Shown piece after piece: positions 1 to 7,455 of a DNA stretch of 16,429 nt. The translations under genes were made by a program, and so were the position numbers. Every line of letters starts with the position of its first letter. Position 1 is the stretch's first letter. The notes below the pieces were generated by a model that worked only from the letters and a program-made list of their open reading frames with translations, was not told the origin of the DNA and did not search any database. The stretch is from a bacterium (GTDB lineage Bacteria > JAMCPX01). The stretch lies in the NCBI GenBank assembly GCA_021789095.1, contig JAJYJX010000036.1:1-16429 (forward strand). The letters run 5' to 3'.

Positions 1-2
1 TG

Positions 3-62
3 CTCGTTGTTTTCTCTTTTATAGGGGTTAATTTTATATTCCAGGGTTATCATAATTTTTAA
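3..62 (+). CDS. C-terminal tail of a probable cytochrome c assembly protein (CcsA/HemX/ResC type), partial
   Basis: Only the last 19 codons and a TAA stop (60-62) are present, and the gene runs off the left edge. The visible end reads LVVFSFIGVN followed by FIFQGYHNF. This hydrophobic helix with a GVN turn and a final G-aromatic-H motif resembles the end of CcsA/HemX-family membrane proteins, which often close with a GVN...GLHSY-like sequence. CcsA handles haem in system II cytochrome c maturation, and related HemX proteins often precede hemA. The stop is 3 bases before the hemA ATG, so the two are very probably co-transcribed and translationally coupled. The other two + strand frames stop at once or end without a family-like pattern. 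The call rests on 19 residues and gene order only. Confidence 0.5.
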   Translation, partial: LVVFSFIGVNFIFQGYHNF

Positions 63-65
63 GCC

Positions 66-1325
66 ATGAAGCTTCTTGTTGTAGGTTTGAACCATAAAAC
101 AGCACCTGTAGAGTTGAGGGAAAAACTCAGCTTTACAGAGGAACAGCTTCCTCCCATCCTTAAAAAATTGGTGCTCTTTGACGGGATAACAGAGGCCATT
201 GTTCTTTCGACCTGCAACCGCATAGAGTTTTACGTTGTTTGCGAGGATGCGGATAAAGCCATTGATACAATAAAGACGGTCATGAGCGATGCAGGCAAGG
301 TTCATTCAAGATCCATTTCTTTCCATCTGTACATCCATACAGAGAGGGACGCCGTAACTCATATATTCAGGGTCGCAAGCAGCCTTGATTCCATGGTCAT
401 AGGCGAGGCCCAGATACTCGGACAGACCAAGGATGCTTATAGGATTGCATCGAATAACTCTGTAACCGGGCCCATATTGAACAGACTTATGCACAGAGCG
501 TTCAGCGTTGCCAAAAAGGTAAGGTCGTCCACAAACATCGGCATGTACACCGTTTCTGTAAGCTCTGTTGCCGTGGAACTTTCGGAAAAGATCTTCGGCA
601 GACTGGAGGGTAAGAGTGTGATGCTTATGGGCGCAGGTGAAATGGCCGAGGACGCTGCAAAGTATCTAAGGGATGCAGGCGCATCAAGACTAATCATCCT
701 CAGCAGGACGTTTTCACACGCTTCTCAGCTTGCAGAAAGGCTGAACGGCACTGCAGTCGAATTCGACGAGCTGTACGACGAGCTCATGGATGTTGATATT
801 ACCATATGTTCAACATCAGCGGATCATTATCTCATAACCAATGACAGGATGGAGAAGGTCGTCAAGGCGCGCCAACACAAGCCTTTATTCTTTATTGATA
901 TATCCGTACCAAGGAACATAGAGCCGTCCATATCGGAACTGGAAGGCGTGTTCCTGTTCGATATAGATGATTTAAAGGGTGTCACAAATCAGAACCTGAA
1001 AGAGCGGGAGAAGTCCGCGCATGAAGCGGAAAAATTTATCAGGGAAGAGGTCGATAAATTCCTGAACTGGCTCGGAGAGCTTTCACTGGTGCCTACGATT
1101 GTTTCGCTGAAGGAAAAATTCGAAGCTGTAAGGCAGCAGGAATTAAAAGAAGCAATATCAAAGCTGTCAAACCCGACCCCCAAAGAGGTGGACGTCCTCG
1201 ACGCCATGTCAAAAGGCATAATTAATAAACTTCTTCATGAACCGATAACAGAGATAAAGAATGACCATGCCAGGGGCGAAGTCCTTAAAGACATAGCACT
1301 GCTGAAAAGGATATTTAAGATATGA
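66..1325 (+). CDS. hemA: Glutamyl-tRNA reductase
   Basis: This enzyme reduces glutamyl-tRNA(Glu) with NADPH to glutamate-1-semialdehyde, the first committed step of the five-carbon route to tetrapyrroles, in the cytoplasm. The 419-residue length is normal. The N-terminal catalytic domain has the STCNR motif with the thioester-forming cysteine at residue 50, and a conserved IFRVASSLDSMVIGEAQILGQ-type helix around 100-120. A Rossmann NADPH domain has a GAGEMAE motif near 191-197, and a helical dimerisation domain ends the protein. The start is the ATG 3 bases after the upstream stop. No good Shine-Dalgarno sequence is visible, which fits coupling to the gene before it. The last four bases overlap the hemC start as ATGA. 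The product should feed GsaM (hemL), encoded elsewhere in the window on the other strand. Confidence 0.97.
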   Translation: MKLLVVGLNHKTAPVELREKLSFTEEQLPPILKKLVLFDGITEAIVLSTCNRIEFYVVCEDADKAIDTIKTVMSDAGKVHSRSISFHLYIHTERDAVTHIFRVASSLDSMVIGEAQILGQTKDAYRIASNNSVTGPILNRLMHRAFSVAKKVRSSTNIGMYTVSVSSVAVELSEKIFGRLEGKSVMLMGAGEMAEDAAKYLRDAGASRLIILSRTFSHASQLAERLNGTAVEFDELYDELMDVDITICSTSADHYLITNDRMEKVVKARQHKPLFFIDISVPRNIEPSISELEGVFLFDIDDLKGVTNQNLKEREKSAHEAEKFIREEVDKFLNWLGELSLVPTIVSLKEKFEAVRQQELKEAISKLSNPTPKEVDVLDAMSKGIINKLLHEPITEIKNDHARGEVLKDIALLKRIFKI

Positions 1326-2221
1326 AGATACTGATAGGCACAAGGGGAAGCAAGCTTGCCCTGTGGCAGGCAAATTATATAAAATCACTTATTGAAAGTG
1401 CTGACAGGAAAATTACAACGGAACTTGTTGTAATCAAGACTTCCGGTGACGCAATACAGGACACATCATTAACGCAGATAGGCGGTAAGGGTTTATTTGT
1501 AAAGGAGATAGAAAAGGCCCTTTTATCGGGAGAGATCGATATTGCTGTTCACAGCATGAAAGACATGCCGGCAGAAATACCCGAAGGGCTCTCTATAGCA
1601 GCGACTCCGCCCGCCGAGAAGCCATGGGACGCTGCAATTTTCAACAGACAGACGACACTGTCGGCACTGAAGCACAATGCGGTCATTGGTACTACAAGCT
1701 TGAGGAGGATGGTACAGCTAAAAAGGATAAAACCGGGGCTCAGATTTGACATGCTCAGGGGTAATGTGGATACGAGGATAAGAAAATTGGAATCCGGGTC
1801 CTTCGATGCCATTGTTATTGCGTTTGCAGGCATCAACAGGCTTGGGATAAAGCCGGAATTTATGGAAAGGCTCGATATAATTCCAGCTGCGGGCCAGGGC
1901 ATCATAGCAATAGAGGCACGCATGGATGACGGACACATAAAACCAGTTTTAGAAGGGATAAACCACCCGCTCACCTTCATAAGGGCCCAGGCGGAGAGAG
2001 GATTCGTCACACGTCTCGGCGGTAACTGTCAGGTCCCTGCGGGTGCTTATGCGGAAATAGTCAACAATGAAGTCGAGATAAAAGGTTTTGTGGCAGATCC
2101 TGAAGGCGAATCTTTTTATCAGTCGGGCATAACGGACAAAAGAGATCGGGCTTACCGTGCTGGCGTAAAACTTGCGGAAGCATTGCTCGATCTCGGAGCG
2201 GCGAAAATATTGAATCTATAA
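1322..2221 (+). CDS. hemC: Porphobilinogen deaminase (hydroxymethylbilane synthase)
   Basis: This enzyme joins four porphobilinogen units into hydroxymethylbilane. The 299-residue length is close to the usual ~310. It opens with the family signature IGTRGSKLALWQ (residues 5-16). The catalytic aspartate is at about residue 81, in HSMKDMP. The arginine-rich cofactor and substrate-binding segments TTSLRR (around 124-129) and LRGNVDTR (around 145-152) are present. The dipyrromethane-anchoring cysteine is residue 236, in LGGNCQVP; most relatives have glycine where this has asparagine, just before the cysteine. The start overlaps the hemA stop as ATGA, with AAAAGG upstream as a plausible ribosome site. 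It is the second step visible in this haem operon. Its substrate-supplying enzyme HemB is not encoded in the window. Confidence 0.97.
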   Translation: MKILIGTRGSKLALWQANYIKSLIESADRKITTELVVIKTSGDAIQDTSLTQIGGKGLFVKEIEKALLSGEIDIAVHSMKDMPAEIPEGLSIAATPPAEKPWDAAIFNRQTTLSALKHNAVIGTTSLRRMVQLKRIKPGLRFDMLRGNVDTRIRKLESGSFDAIVIAFAGINRLGIKPEFMERLDIIPAAGQGIIAIEARMDDGHIKPVLEGINHPLTFIRAQAERGFVTRLGGNCQVPAGAYAEIVNNEVEIKGFVADPEGESFYQSGITDKRDRAYRAGVKLAEALLDLGAAKILNL

Positions 2222-2223
2222 AC

Positions 2224-3732
2224 ATGAATAAAGGCAAAGTCTACATTGCAGGAGCAGGTCCCGGTGACCCCGAGCTTTTAACTCTTAAGGTCATGAACCG
2301 CATAAAGACCGCGGATGTGATCGTGTATGATCACCTGATCAACAGGGACGTCCTGAAGTACGCGAAACCTTCGGCAGAGCTTATATATGCGGGCAAGATG
2401 CCGGGTGAGCACCTGAAATCACAGGATGAAATCAACGGCATATTGGTAGAAAAGGCCAGGGCAGGATTAAATGTACTCAGACTTAAAGGCGGCGACCCGT
2501 TCCTTTTTGGAAGGGGTGCAGAGGAGGCAGTAGCACTTGCTGATGAAGGTATAGACTTTGAGATTATACCCGGCGTATCCTCCATAAATGCCGTTCCGCT
2601 GTACGCGGGAATACCCCTGACCCACAGGGGCTTATCATCGTCCGTAGTTGTAATAACAGGGCACAAGCATACCTCTGAGGGCATTGATGAACAGAGCTGG
2701 GATGCCATTGCAAAACTTGATACGATTGTTGTGCTTATGGGTGTTGCACAGATAAAACAGATAGCCCGGAAACTCGTTGACCATGGAAGAGACGCAAATG
2801 ATCCAATCTGCGTTATAAGGTGGGGCACAACACCTGTTCAGTCCGCGCACACGTATACATTGAAAGATATCTTGGAAGAGCGGCACAGGCCTTTTATGCC
2901 ACCAGCACTCATAATCATTGGAAGTGTTGTAAACCTCAGGAATAAACTGAACTGGTTTGAACATCTGCCGCTGTTCGGGAAAAAGGTGCTCATCACAAGG
3001 GTTGAAAAGGACAATGCATTCCTGAAGCAGTCGCTTGAGGAGCTCGGTGCGTTTGTCATTGAACAACCCACTATACAGTTCGTCGATCCCGATGACCGCG
3101 GTCCGCTGGACACGGCGCTCAAAAACCTGAAAACATACGATACCGTAATTTTTACCAGTGCCAATGCGGTAAGACGCTTTATTGATAGATTGTGGATGCT
3201 CGGCAAGGATATACGGGACATTGGCGGTACAGCAGTTTTTGCAATAGGACCAAAGACTGCAAGGGCAATAGAGGAGTTGAGGATAAGGGTAGACGAAATA
3301 CCGGAAGAATTTAAGGCGGAAGGCCTGGTTGCCATGTTGGGAAACAGGGTAAAGGGCAGGAAGATACTTATACCAAGGGCGCAGGAGGCAAGGACGGTAC
3401 TGGTTGATGAACTTAAGAAGATGGGTGCAGAGGTCGATGTTGTGCCTGTCTATAAAACAGTCAATGCAGGGGTAAGGGACGATGTGCTTCCCTATCTTAA
3501 GGAAGGCGTGGATCTGGCTATTTTCACCAGTTCTTCAACAGTGAAGAATTTTTTCGATATGTTTGGTGAAAATGCGCTGAACATGCTTAAAGATGCTGAC
3601 ATTGCCTGCATAGGGCCCATAACAGCCAAAACGGTCAATGAAATGGGGCTTGAAGTAACAATCCAGCCTTCATCGTATACCATAGAGGCGCTGCTGAAAG
3701 CGGTCGTCCTAAATTATACAAAAGAGTTTTGA
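2224..3732 (+). CDS. cobA-hemD: Fused uroporphyrinogen-III C-methyltransferase / uroporphyrinogen-III synthase
   Basis: This is a two-domain fusion of 502 residues. Residues 1 to about 245 form the SAM-dependent uroporphyrinogen-III methyltransferase (SUMT), with GAGPGDPELLTLK (10-22), a DHLI motif and LRLKGGDPFLFGRG (85-98). Residues from about 250 onward are uroporphyrinogen-III synthase, starting at GKKVLITR and carrying the weakly conserved HemD two-lobed pattern, including FTSANAVRRF and FTSSSTVKNFF. The protein closes the ring to uroporphyrinogen III and methylates it to precorrin-2, the branch to sirohaem, cobalamin and the sirohaem-dependent haem route. Fusions of this type are known in Desulfobacterota and some Firmicutes. 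It starts two bases after the hemC stop and has no strong Shine-Dalgarno, so coupling is likely. It is the last gene of the haem operon, and a 60-base palindrome begins 5 bases after its stop. Confidence 0.95.
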   Translation: MNKGKVYIAGAGPGDPELLTLKVMNRIKTADVIVYDHLINRDVLKYAKPSAELIYAGKMPGEHLKSQDEINGILVEKARAGLNVLRLKGGDPFLFGRGAEEAVALADEGIDFEIIPGVSSINAVPLYAGIPLTHRGLSSSVVVITGHKHTSEGIDEQSWDAIAKLDTIVVLMGVAQIKQIARKLVDHGRDANDPICVIRWGTTPVQSAHTYTLKDILEERHRPFMPPALIIIGSVVNLRNKLNWFEHLPLFGKKVLITRVEKDNAFLKQSLEELGAFVIEQPTIQFVDPDDRGPLDTALKNLKTYDTVIFTSANAVRRFIDRLWMLGKDIRDIGGTAVFAIGPKTARAIEELRIRVDEIPEEFKAEGLVAMLGNRVKGRKILIPRAQEARTVLVDELKKMGAEVDVVPVYKTVNAGVRDDVLPYLKEGVDLAIFTSSSTVKNFFDMFGENALNMLKDADIACIGPITAKTVNEMGLEVTIQPSSYTIEALLKAVVLNYTKEF

Positions 3733-3736
3733 ATGT

Positions 3737-3796
3737 TAACTCAAAAAATGCATTTAAAAATAAGGAGCAAACTTTCTTATTGCATTTTTTGAGTTA
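3737..3796. repeat. 60-base palindromic element with perfect 16-base arms
   Basis: The arms TAACTCAAAAAATGCA (3737-3752) and TGCATTTTTTGAGTTA (3781-3796) are exact reverse complements around a 28-base centre. Inside the centre, TAAG (3761-3764) can also pair with CTTA (3776-3779). It starts 5 bases after the hemD stop. The stem is A+T-rich and has no T-run beyond the arm, so it is not a classic intrinsic terminator, although it could block transcript ends from either side. Its right half recurs at 7456-7488, so it belongs to a repeat family and is not just a local hairpin. Confidence 0.85.
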
Positions 3797-3797
3797 G
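3765..3797 (+). repeat. Direct repeat copy 1 (part of the palindromic element)
   Basis: These 33 bases, with core CAAACTTTCTTATTGCATTT, match 7456-7488 at about 27 of 33 positions without gaps (counted by eye). This copy makes up the inner loop and right arm of the 3737-3796 palindrome. Both copies lie in the same orientation and outside coding sequence. Confidence 0.75.
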
Positions 3798-3806
3798 CCA
3801 ATCTGG

Positions 3807-3835
3807 TTGATCATTCTATGAAAAAAAACTAAAGT
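3807..3835 (+). promoter_or_regulatory. Candidate sigma-70 promoter for the ArsA-like operon
   Basis: A -35-like TTGATC (3807-3812) is followed by a 17-base spacer and a -10-like TAAAGT (3830-3835). The predicted start point falls at about 3841-3843, on the ATG at 3842. There is no Shine-Dalgarno sequence before that ATG, so the transcript may be leaderless. The two hexamers match consensus at about 4 of 6 positions each, so this remains a candidate. Confidence 0.4.
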
Positions 3836-3841
3836 TATTTT

Positions 3842-5002
3842 ATGCACGTGATATTGTATACAGGCAAAGGGGGAGTCGGTAAGACCACGGTATCAGCAGC
3901 CACTGCACTCAGGGCTGCTGAACTGGGGTATAAGACGATCGTGTTAAGCACCGACCCGGCCCACAGTCTTTCAGATGCATTTGCCGTGCAGATAGGCGGC
4001 GAAGCGCAGAAACTGAGAAATGATCTCTACGGCCAGGAGATCGATGTGCGCAAGGAGATAACCGAGAACTGGGGCAAAATAGAATCCTACGTAAAAGTAC
4101 TGCTTGAAAGCCAGGGGCTTGATGAGCTTATGGCAGAGGAACTTGCAACGCTCCCCGGCATGGACGAACTGTTCAGTCTGCTTAAACTGCTTGAGTTTAA
4201 GAAGACCAATAATTATGATGTCGTTGTCATAGATTGTGCCCCAACAGCCAGTACGATAAGACTTCTGAGCTTTCCCGAGATATTCCAGTGGTACATGGAT
4301 AAGTTTTTCAACATTGGCAGGAAGATAGCAAAGATTGTAAGGCCTGCTGCTGAAAAACTTACCAGGATACCTTTCCCGAAGGACGAGGTTTACGGCTCAA
4401 TCGAACAACTCTATACGAGGATGATCAAGATCAAGGAATTGCTCATGGACAACAATGTTACGACCATACGGCTTGTTATCAACCCGGAAAAGATGGTTAT
4501 CAGTGAGTCCCAGCGTGCATACACCTACCTGAACATGTTCGGTTTTACCGTAGATGCTCTTATAGTGAACAAGGTCTATCCGCAGGAAATAGACAATTCA
4601 TACCTTTCCAACTGGCTTGAAATACAGGACAAGCATATGAAGCATATAGCAAGGGTCTTCCATGGTACGCCTATTTTCAAGTCAATCCTGTATGACAGGG
4701 AGATGGTCGGCATGCCTGCCCTGTCAAAGTTTGCGGAGGCACTGTTCGGAAAAGATGATCCTGCAAAATGTTTCAGTCAGGAGTCACCGGTCAGAATAAA
4801 CAAGAAGGGCGATAATTTTACCCTTATGATAAAACTGCCGGGCGTGAAAAAAGAGGAGATCGGATTGCTTACCAGCGGCGACGAACTTATAATAAAGGTA
4901 CAGAACTTTCAGAGAAACCTTACGCTGCCAAGGGCGCTGCAGACGCGTAAGATAAAAGAGGCAACAACAGAAGGTAGCTGGCTGAAGGTAATTTTTGTAT
5001 GA
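3842..5002 (+). CDS. ArsA/Get3-like ATPase with C-terminal alpha-crystallin (ArsA_HSP20) domain
   Basis: This is a cytosolic deviant-Walker ATPase of the ArsA/TRC40/Get3 family, 386 residues, with one ATPase domain. GKGGVGKT is at residues 8-15, the switch I-like STDPAHS at 36-42, and the switch II-like DCAPT at 131-135 followed by STIRLLSFPE. An INPEKM...SQRAYTYL region and IVNKVYP (around 241-247) match the ArsA core. From about residue 315 to the end there is a small beta domain (KLPGVKKEEI, LIIKVQNFQRNLTLP, WLKVIFV) like the HSP20/alpha-crystallin fold appended to such ATPases in the Get3d group of cyanobacteria and plants. No Get3-type CxxC zinc pair is seen. Arsenite pumping is therefore unlikely, and no arsB or arsR lies nearby; a role in binding or targeting proteins is more plausible. 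The P-loop so close to the N-terminus fixes this ATG as start. It overlaps the next gene by 4 bases. Confidence 0.88.
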   Translation: MHVILYTGKGGVGKTTVSAATALRAAELGYKTIVLSTDPAHSLSDAFAVQIGGEAQKLRNDLYGQEIDVRKEITENWGKIESYVKVLLESQGLDELMAEELATLPGMDELFSLLKLLEFKKTNNYDVVVIDCAPTASTIRLLSFPEIFQWYMDKFFNIGRKIAKIVRPAAEKLTRIPFPKDEVYGSIEQLYTRMIKIKELLMDNNVTTIRLVINPEKMVISESQRAYTYLNMFGFTVDALIVNKVYPQEIDNSYLSNWLEIQDKHMKHIARVFHGTPIFKSILYDREMVGMPALSKFAEALFGKDDPAKCFSQESPVRINKKGDNFTLMIKLPGVKKEEIGLLTSGDELIIKVQNFQRNLTLPRALQTRKIKEATTEGSWLKVIFV

Positions 5003-5439
5003 GGACCAAAAAGACCGGGGGCACGTTAAATCCCGAAGCGGTAAAATCCCTGAAATTGGCCAAACAGCATTTTTTGACAGCCAACAGGGAGGATATCCTT
5101 GCCCTGAACGACATTATAGAATTTATAAAACATGTGGTTGAAGGGTATAACGACGTGCCGGCTGCTGCATCGCTGGTATCGCTGCTTACGATGATGCAGT
5201 TGATATTGAATGTAATAATCAAGAAGATTATCGATCCTTTGCGTATGGGGGAAATGCCTGCCGACGCAGGGGAGATAGTATATATGATTAACGGCATGGT
5301 GGATGATGAACTGTCTAAACTGGAGAAAGGCGATCCTTCTGACCCTCGCATTCAGGTGCTCTGGGGAATAAAAGAGATCCTTTCCGGCAAAAAAAGATAT
5401 AAATCGGGCAAGAAAGTAAAAAGAATTAAGGTTGAATAG
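4999..5439 (+). CDS. Unrecognised 146-residue protein in the ArsA-PATAN-deformylase operon
   Basis: I do not recognise this family. The protein has a basic N-terminus, then a mainly helical middle (residues about 17-105) with many L, I, V and M residues in amphipathic spacing, including a run around 60-80 that could be a buried helix. It ends in a strongly basic tail (GKKRYKSGKKVKRIKVE). No signal peptide, cysteine or known motif is visible. Its ATG overlaps the ArsA-like stop as ATGA, with GAAGG about 10 bases upstream, so it is surely co-translated with the ATPase. The basic tail suggests contact with nucleic acid, ribosome or acidic protein surfaces, but that is inference. An adaptor or partner of the ATPase is the simplest guess. 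Confidence 0.75.
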   Translation: MRTKKTGGTLNPEAVKSLKLAKQHFLTANREDILALNDIIEFIKHVVEGYNDVPAAASLVSLLTMMQLILNVIIKKIIDPLRMGEMPADAGEIVYMINGMVDDELSKLEKGDPSDPRIQVLWGIKEILSGKKRYKSGKKVKRIKVE

Positions 5440-5469
5440 ATTTAAGAGCTGTGCTTATTAATATACAAT

Positions 5470-6870
5470 ATGCTTACCAAGGGTAGATTAAAAGACATGC
5501 CATTTTTGAGACTTCTTATGAATTTCTATAACAGTAGGGTAACAGGTATACTCAGACTGACGAATGATTCCGAAGTGAAGATTATATACCTGTCCAAGGG
5601 CAAACCTATATTTGCAGCGTCCAATTCGCCGGCAGACAGAATGGGGACAATGGTATTGAGACTGAACCTCGTTACGGAGGAACAACTCGAATCAGCACTG
5701 CAGGAAGTCATGAAAACGGGAAACAGGCTTGGCACTGTGCTTGTTGACAACGGTATTATAACTGCCGAACAATTGTTTGATCTTGTTTTAAAACAGGTTT
5801 CTGAGATTATTTATTCGGTATTTGAACTCGAAGACGCCGAGTATAATTTCATTGATGAAGTACACTTCAGCAATGAAGTTATCACGCTCGACCTCAGTAT
5901 GTGGACACTCATGATGGAAGGCGTAAAAAGAAAGTTCAGCCCTGACAAGTTAAAGGAACTTATCGGCTCGCCCGGCACCATTTTGCAGAAACCTGCACAG
6001 GTCTCCGATGATTTAAGTATCATAAACGGTACCGAGGGAGAAAAGGTGTACAGCATGATCGACAATAACAAGACGTTAAATTCGGTTATATCGGGCACGG
6101 GCATGGGTGAATTAAAGACCATACAGGTACTCGGCCTGCTCAGGCTGCTCGGTTTTATATACCCGGGTTCAGAGAAGAAAGAGCCTGCTCCTACGGGGGA
6201 ACTCGGTATGGACATGGAAGAGAAACTTGAGCAGTTCCATGCAATGAACCTCTTTGAAAAACTCGGTCTTGATAAAGACGCCAACAAAGAACAAATCCTG
6301 TCAGCATTTACACTGTTATCCAAAAAGTACCATCCGGACAGGTTTGCCGACCAGCAGTATAAGGATGTAAGGCCGCTGGCACTCCAGATCTACAACCAGA
6401 TACTCGAGGCCTTCACGGTCCTTTACAAGGATTCTACGAGGGGAAAATACCTCAGGGAGATAAGCGAAGATAAGAGCACGTTGTTCCAGGAAACAGACCC
6501 TATGCTTGCAAGGCAGAACTTCGAAAAAGGAAAATCATTTGTAAATGAAAAAAAATATTCCGATGCATATAAGATGTTCAGCACGGCTATAAATAATGAT
6601 CCGAATATTTCTGAATATTACACCGCCATAGCTATCCTTGAGACCATGAATTTCCCGAACCATCCAGTAAACGTTGATGCTGCAGAAAAGGCGTTCTCAA
6701 GGGCTGTAGAGCTTAACCCGGATGAAGCGCGCAACTATTATTATCTGGGCGTTCTTTACAAGAACAAACAGGATTATAAAGCAGCAAGGGGATATTTTTT
6801 AAAAGCTCTTGTCCATAATCCAAACCACAGAGAATCGAAAAAACAGCTGGAACTGCTTGATAAGGTCTGA
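5470..6870 (+). CDS. PATAN (DUF4388) - J-domain - TPR protein
   Basis: This is a 466-residue, three-part cytosolic protein. Residues 1 to about 135 are a PATAN/DUF4388 module: LKDMPFLRLLMNFYNSRVTG, then IIYLSKGKPIFAAS, and a helical GTVLVDNGIITAEQL region. A linker follows. Residues about 260-328 are a J domain: NLFEKLGLDKDANKEQI, with the diagnostic HPD at 288-290 in KKYHPDRFA, then QILEAFTVL. Residues about 345-460 form two to three TPR-like repeats, for example YYYLGVLYKNKQDYKAARGYF. J domains stimulate Hsp70 ATPases through HPD; TPRs hold partner peptides; PATAN proteins are common in Desulfobacterota, with roles tied to signalling or motility in a few cases. No signal peptide is seen. 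It lies 30 bases after the previous gene with no clear Shine-Dalgarno, and 2 bases before def. The exact job is unknown. Confidence 0.88.
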   Translation: MLTKGRLKDMPFLRLLMNFYNSRVTGILRLTNDSEVKIIYLSKGKPIFAASNSPADRMGTMVLRLNLVTEEQLESALQEVMKTGNRLGTVLVDNGIITAEQLFDLVLKQVSEIIYSVFELEDAEYNFIDEVHFSNEVITLDLSMWTLMMEGVKRKFSPDKLKELIGSPGTILQKPAQVSDDLSIINGTEGEKVYSMIDNNKTLNSVISGTGMGELKTIQVLGLLRLLGFIYPGSEKKEPAPTGELGMDMEEKLEQFHAMNLFEKLGLDKDANKEQILSAFTLLSKKYHPDRFADQQYKDVRPLALQIYNQILEAFTVLYKDSTRGKYLREISEDKSTLFQETDPMLARQNFEKGKSFVNEKKYSDAYKMFSTAINNDPNISEYYTAIAILETMNFPNHPVNVDAAEKAFSRAVELNPDEARNYYYLGVLYKNKQDYKAARGYFLKALVHNPNHRESKKQLELLDKV

Positions 6871-6872
6871 TA

Positions 6873-7376
6873 ATGCCGGTTTACAAAATATATACCTATC
6901 CTGAAAGCATTCTGAAGCACAAGGCAAAACCGGTACACGATATAAATGATGAAATCCAGAAGCTTGTAGACGGTATGTATGAAACAATGCATTTTGCGTC
7001 CGGTGTAGGGCTTGCTGCCACACAGGTAGGGAATGAGAATGCAGTGTTTGTGGTGGATGTTCCGGCTGAAAACGAGCAAAGGTATATGTTTACCGTGATA
7101 AACCCTGTTCTGGTAGAATCAAGTGGTGAGTCTTCCAGGGAAGAAGGGTGCCTCAGCCTGCCCGGGTTCCGTGTGGACGTAAAAAGGGCAGAGAGGATTG
7201 TAATAAAGGGTTTTGACCGGAACGGTAAGGACCTGGTTATAGAGGCGCAAGGACTGCTCGCTGTTGCCATACAACACGAGATGGATCATCTGAACGGTAT
7301 TACGCTTATTGACAAGGCCTCCCTCCTGAAAAGGGAAGCGTATATCAAGTCGCTTAAAAAAGGATCCAGAGAATAA
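6873..7376 (+). CDS. def: Peptide deformylase
   Basis: This metalloenzyme removes the formyl group from the N-terminal methionine of nascent chains at the ribosome exit. The 167-residue length is typical. All three family motifs are present: GVGLAATQVG (motif 1), EEGCLSLPG (motif 2, with the metal-binding cysteine) and QHEMDHLNG (motif 3, HExDH with two metal histidines and the catalytic glutamate). The start is 2 bases after the PATAN-J-TPR stop, with AAGG about 7 bases upstream. In many bacteria def pairs with fmt (methionyl-tRNA formyltransferase); here fmt does not follow, and def instead ends an operon with an ArsA/Get3-like ATPase and a J-domain protein. It is followed by a convergent gene after 108 bases. 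Confidence 0.96.
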   Translation: MPVYKIYTYPESILKHKAKPVHDINDEIQKLVDGMYETMHFASGVGLAATQVGNENAVFVVDVPAENEQRYMFTVINPVLVESSGESSREEGCLSLPGFRVDVKRAERIVIKGFDRNGKDLVIEAQGLLAVAIQHEMDHLNGITLIDKASLLKREAYIKSLKKGSRE

Positions 7377-7423
7377 AGCAAGACGCAGTGACGGATATCA
7401 ATGTATCTTAGGTGGATCGCACG

Positions 7424-7442
7424 ACCCATGCCCCGCATGGGT
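7424..7442. other. Short GC-rich hairpin between convergent genes
   Basis: ACCCATGC (7424-7431) pairs perfectly with GCATGGGT (7435-7442) around a 3-base loop. It lies between def and the convergent activase partner gene. No T-run follows on either strand, so it is not a standard intrinsic terminator. It may still mark the end of both transcripts, since nothing else in the 108-base gap could. Confidence 0.4.
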
Positions 7443-7455
7443 ACCCCGAGCGAAT

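Noticed and set aside
2331-2828. 165-codon open frame on the - strand inside cobA-hemD
   Set aside because: It is a shadow of the SUMT domain: low-complexity serine/alanine-rich translation, no ribosome site, no motif.
3737-3796. Classic intrinsic terminator after cobA-hemD
   Set aside because: The stem is A+T-rich and no T-run follows outside the arm; the match to a second locus favours a repeat element. A role in ending transcripts is still possible.
3842-5002. Arsenite efflux ATPase (arsA)
   Set aside because: Single ATPase domain with an HSP20-like tail, and no arsB, arsD or arsR nearby; the chaperone/targeting branch fits better.
5432-5461. TTGAAT and TATTAA as an internal promoter before the PATAN-J-TPR gene
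   Set aside because: The 18-base spacing and poor matches in A+T-rich DNA are expected by chance; the gene is well placed for read-through from the ATPase gene.
7439-7446. GGGTACCC palindrome beside the hairpin
   Set aside because: An 8-base palindrome is expected by chance and overlaps the hairpin arm.
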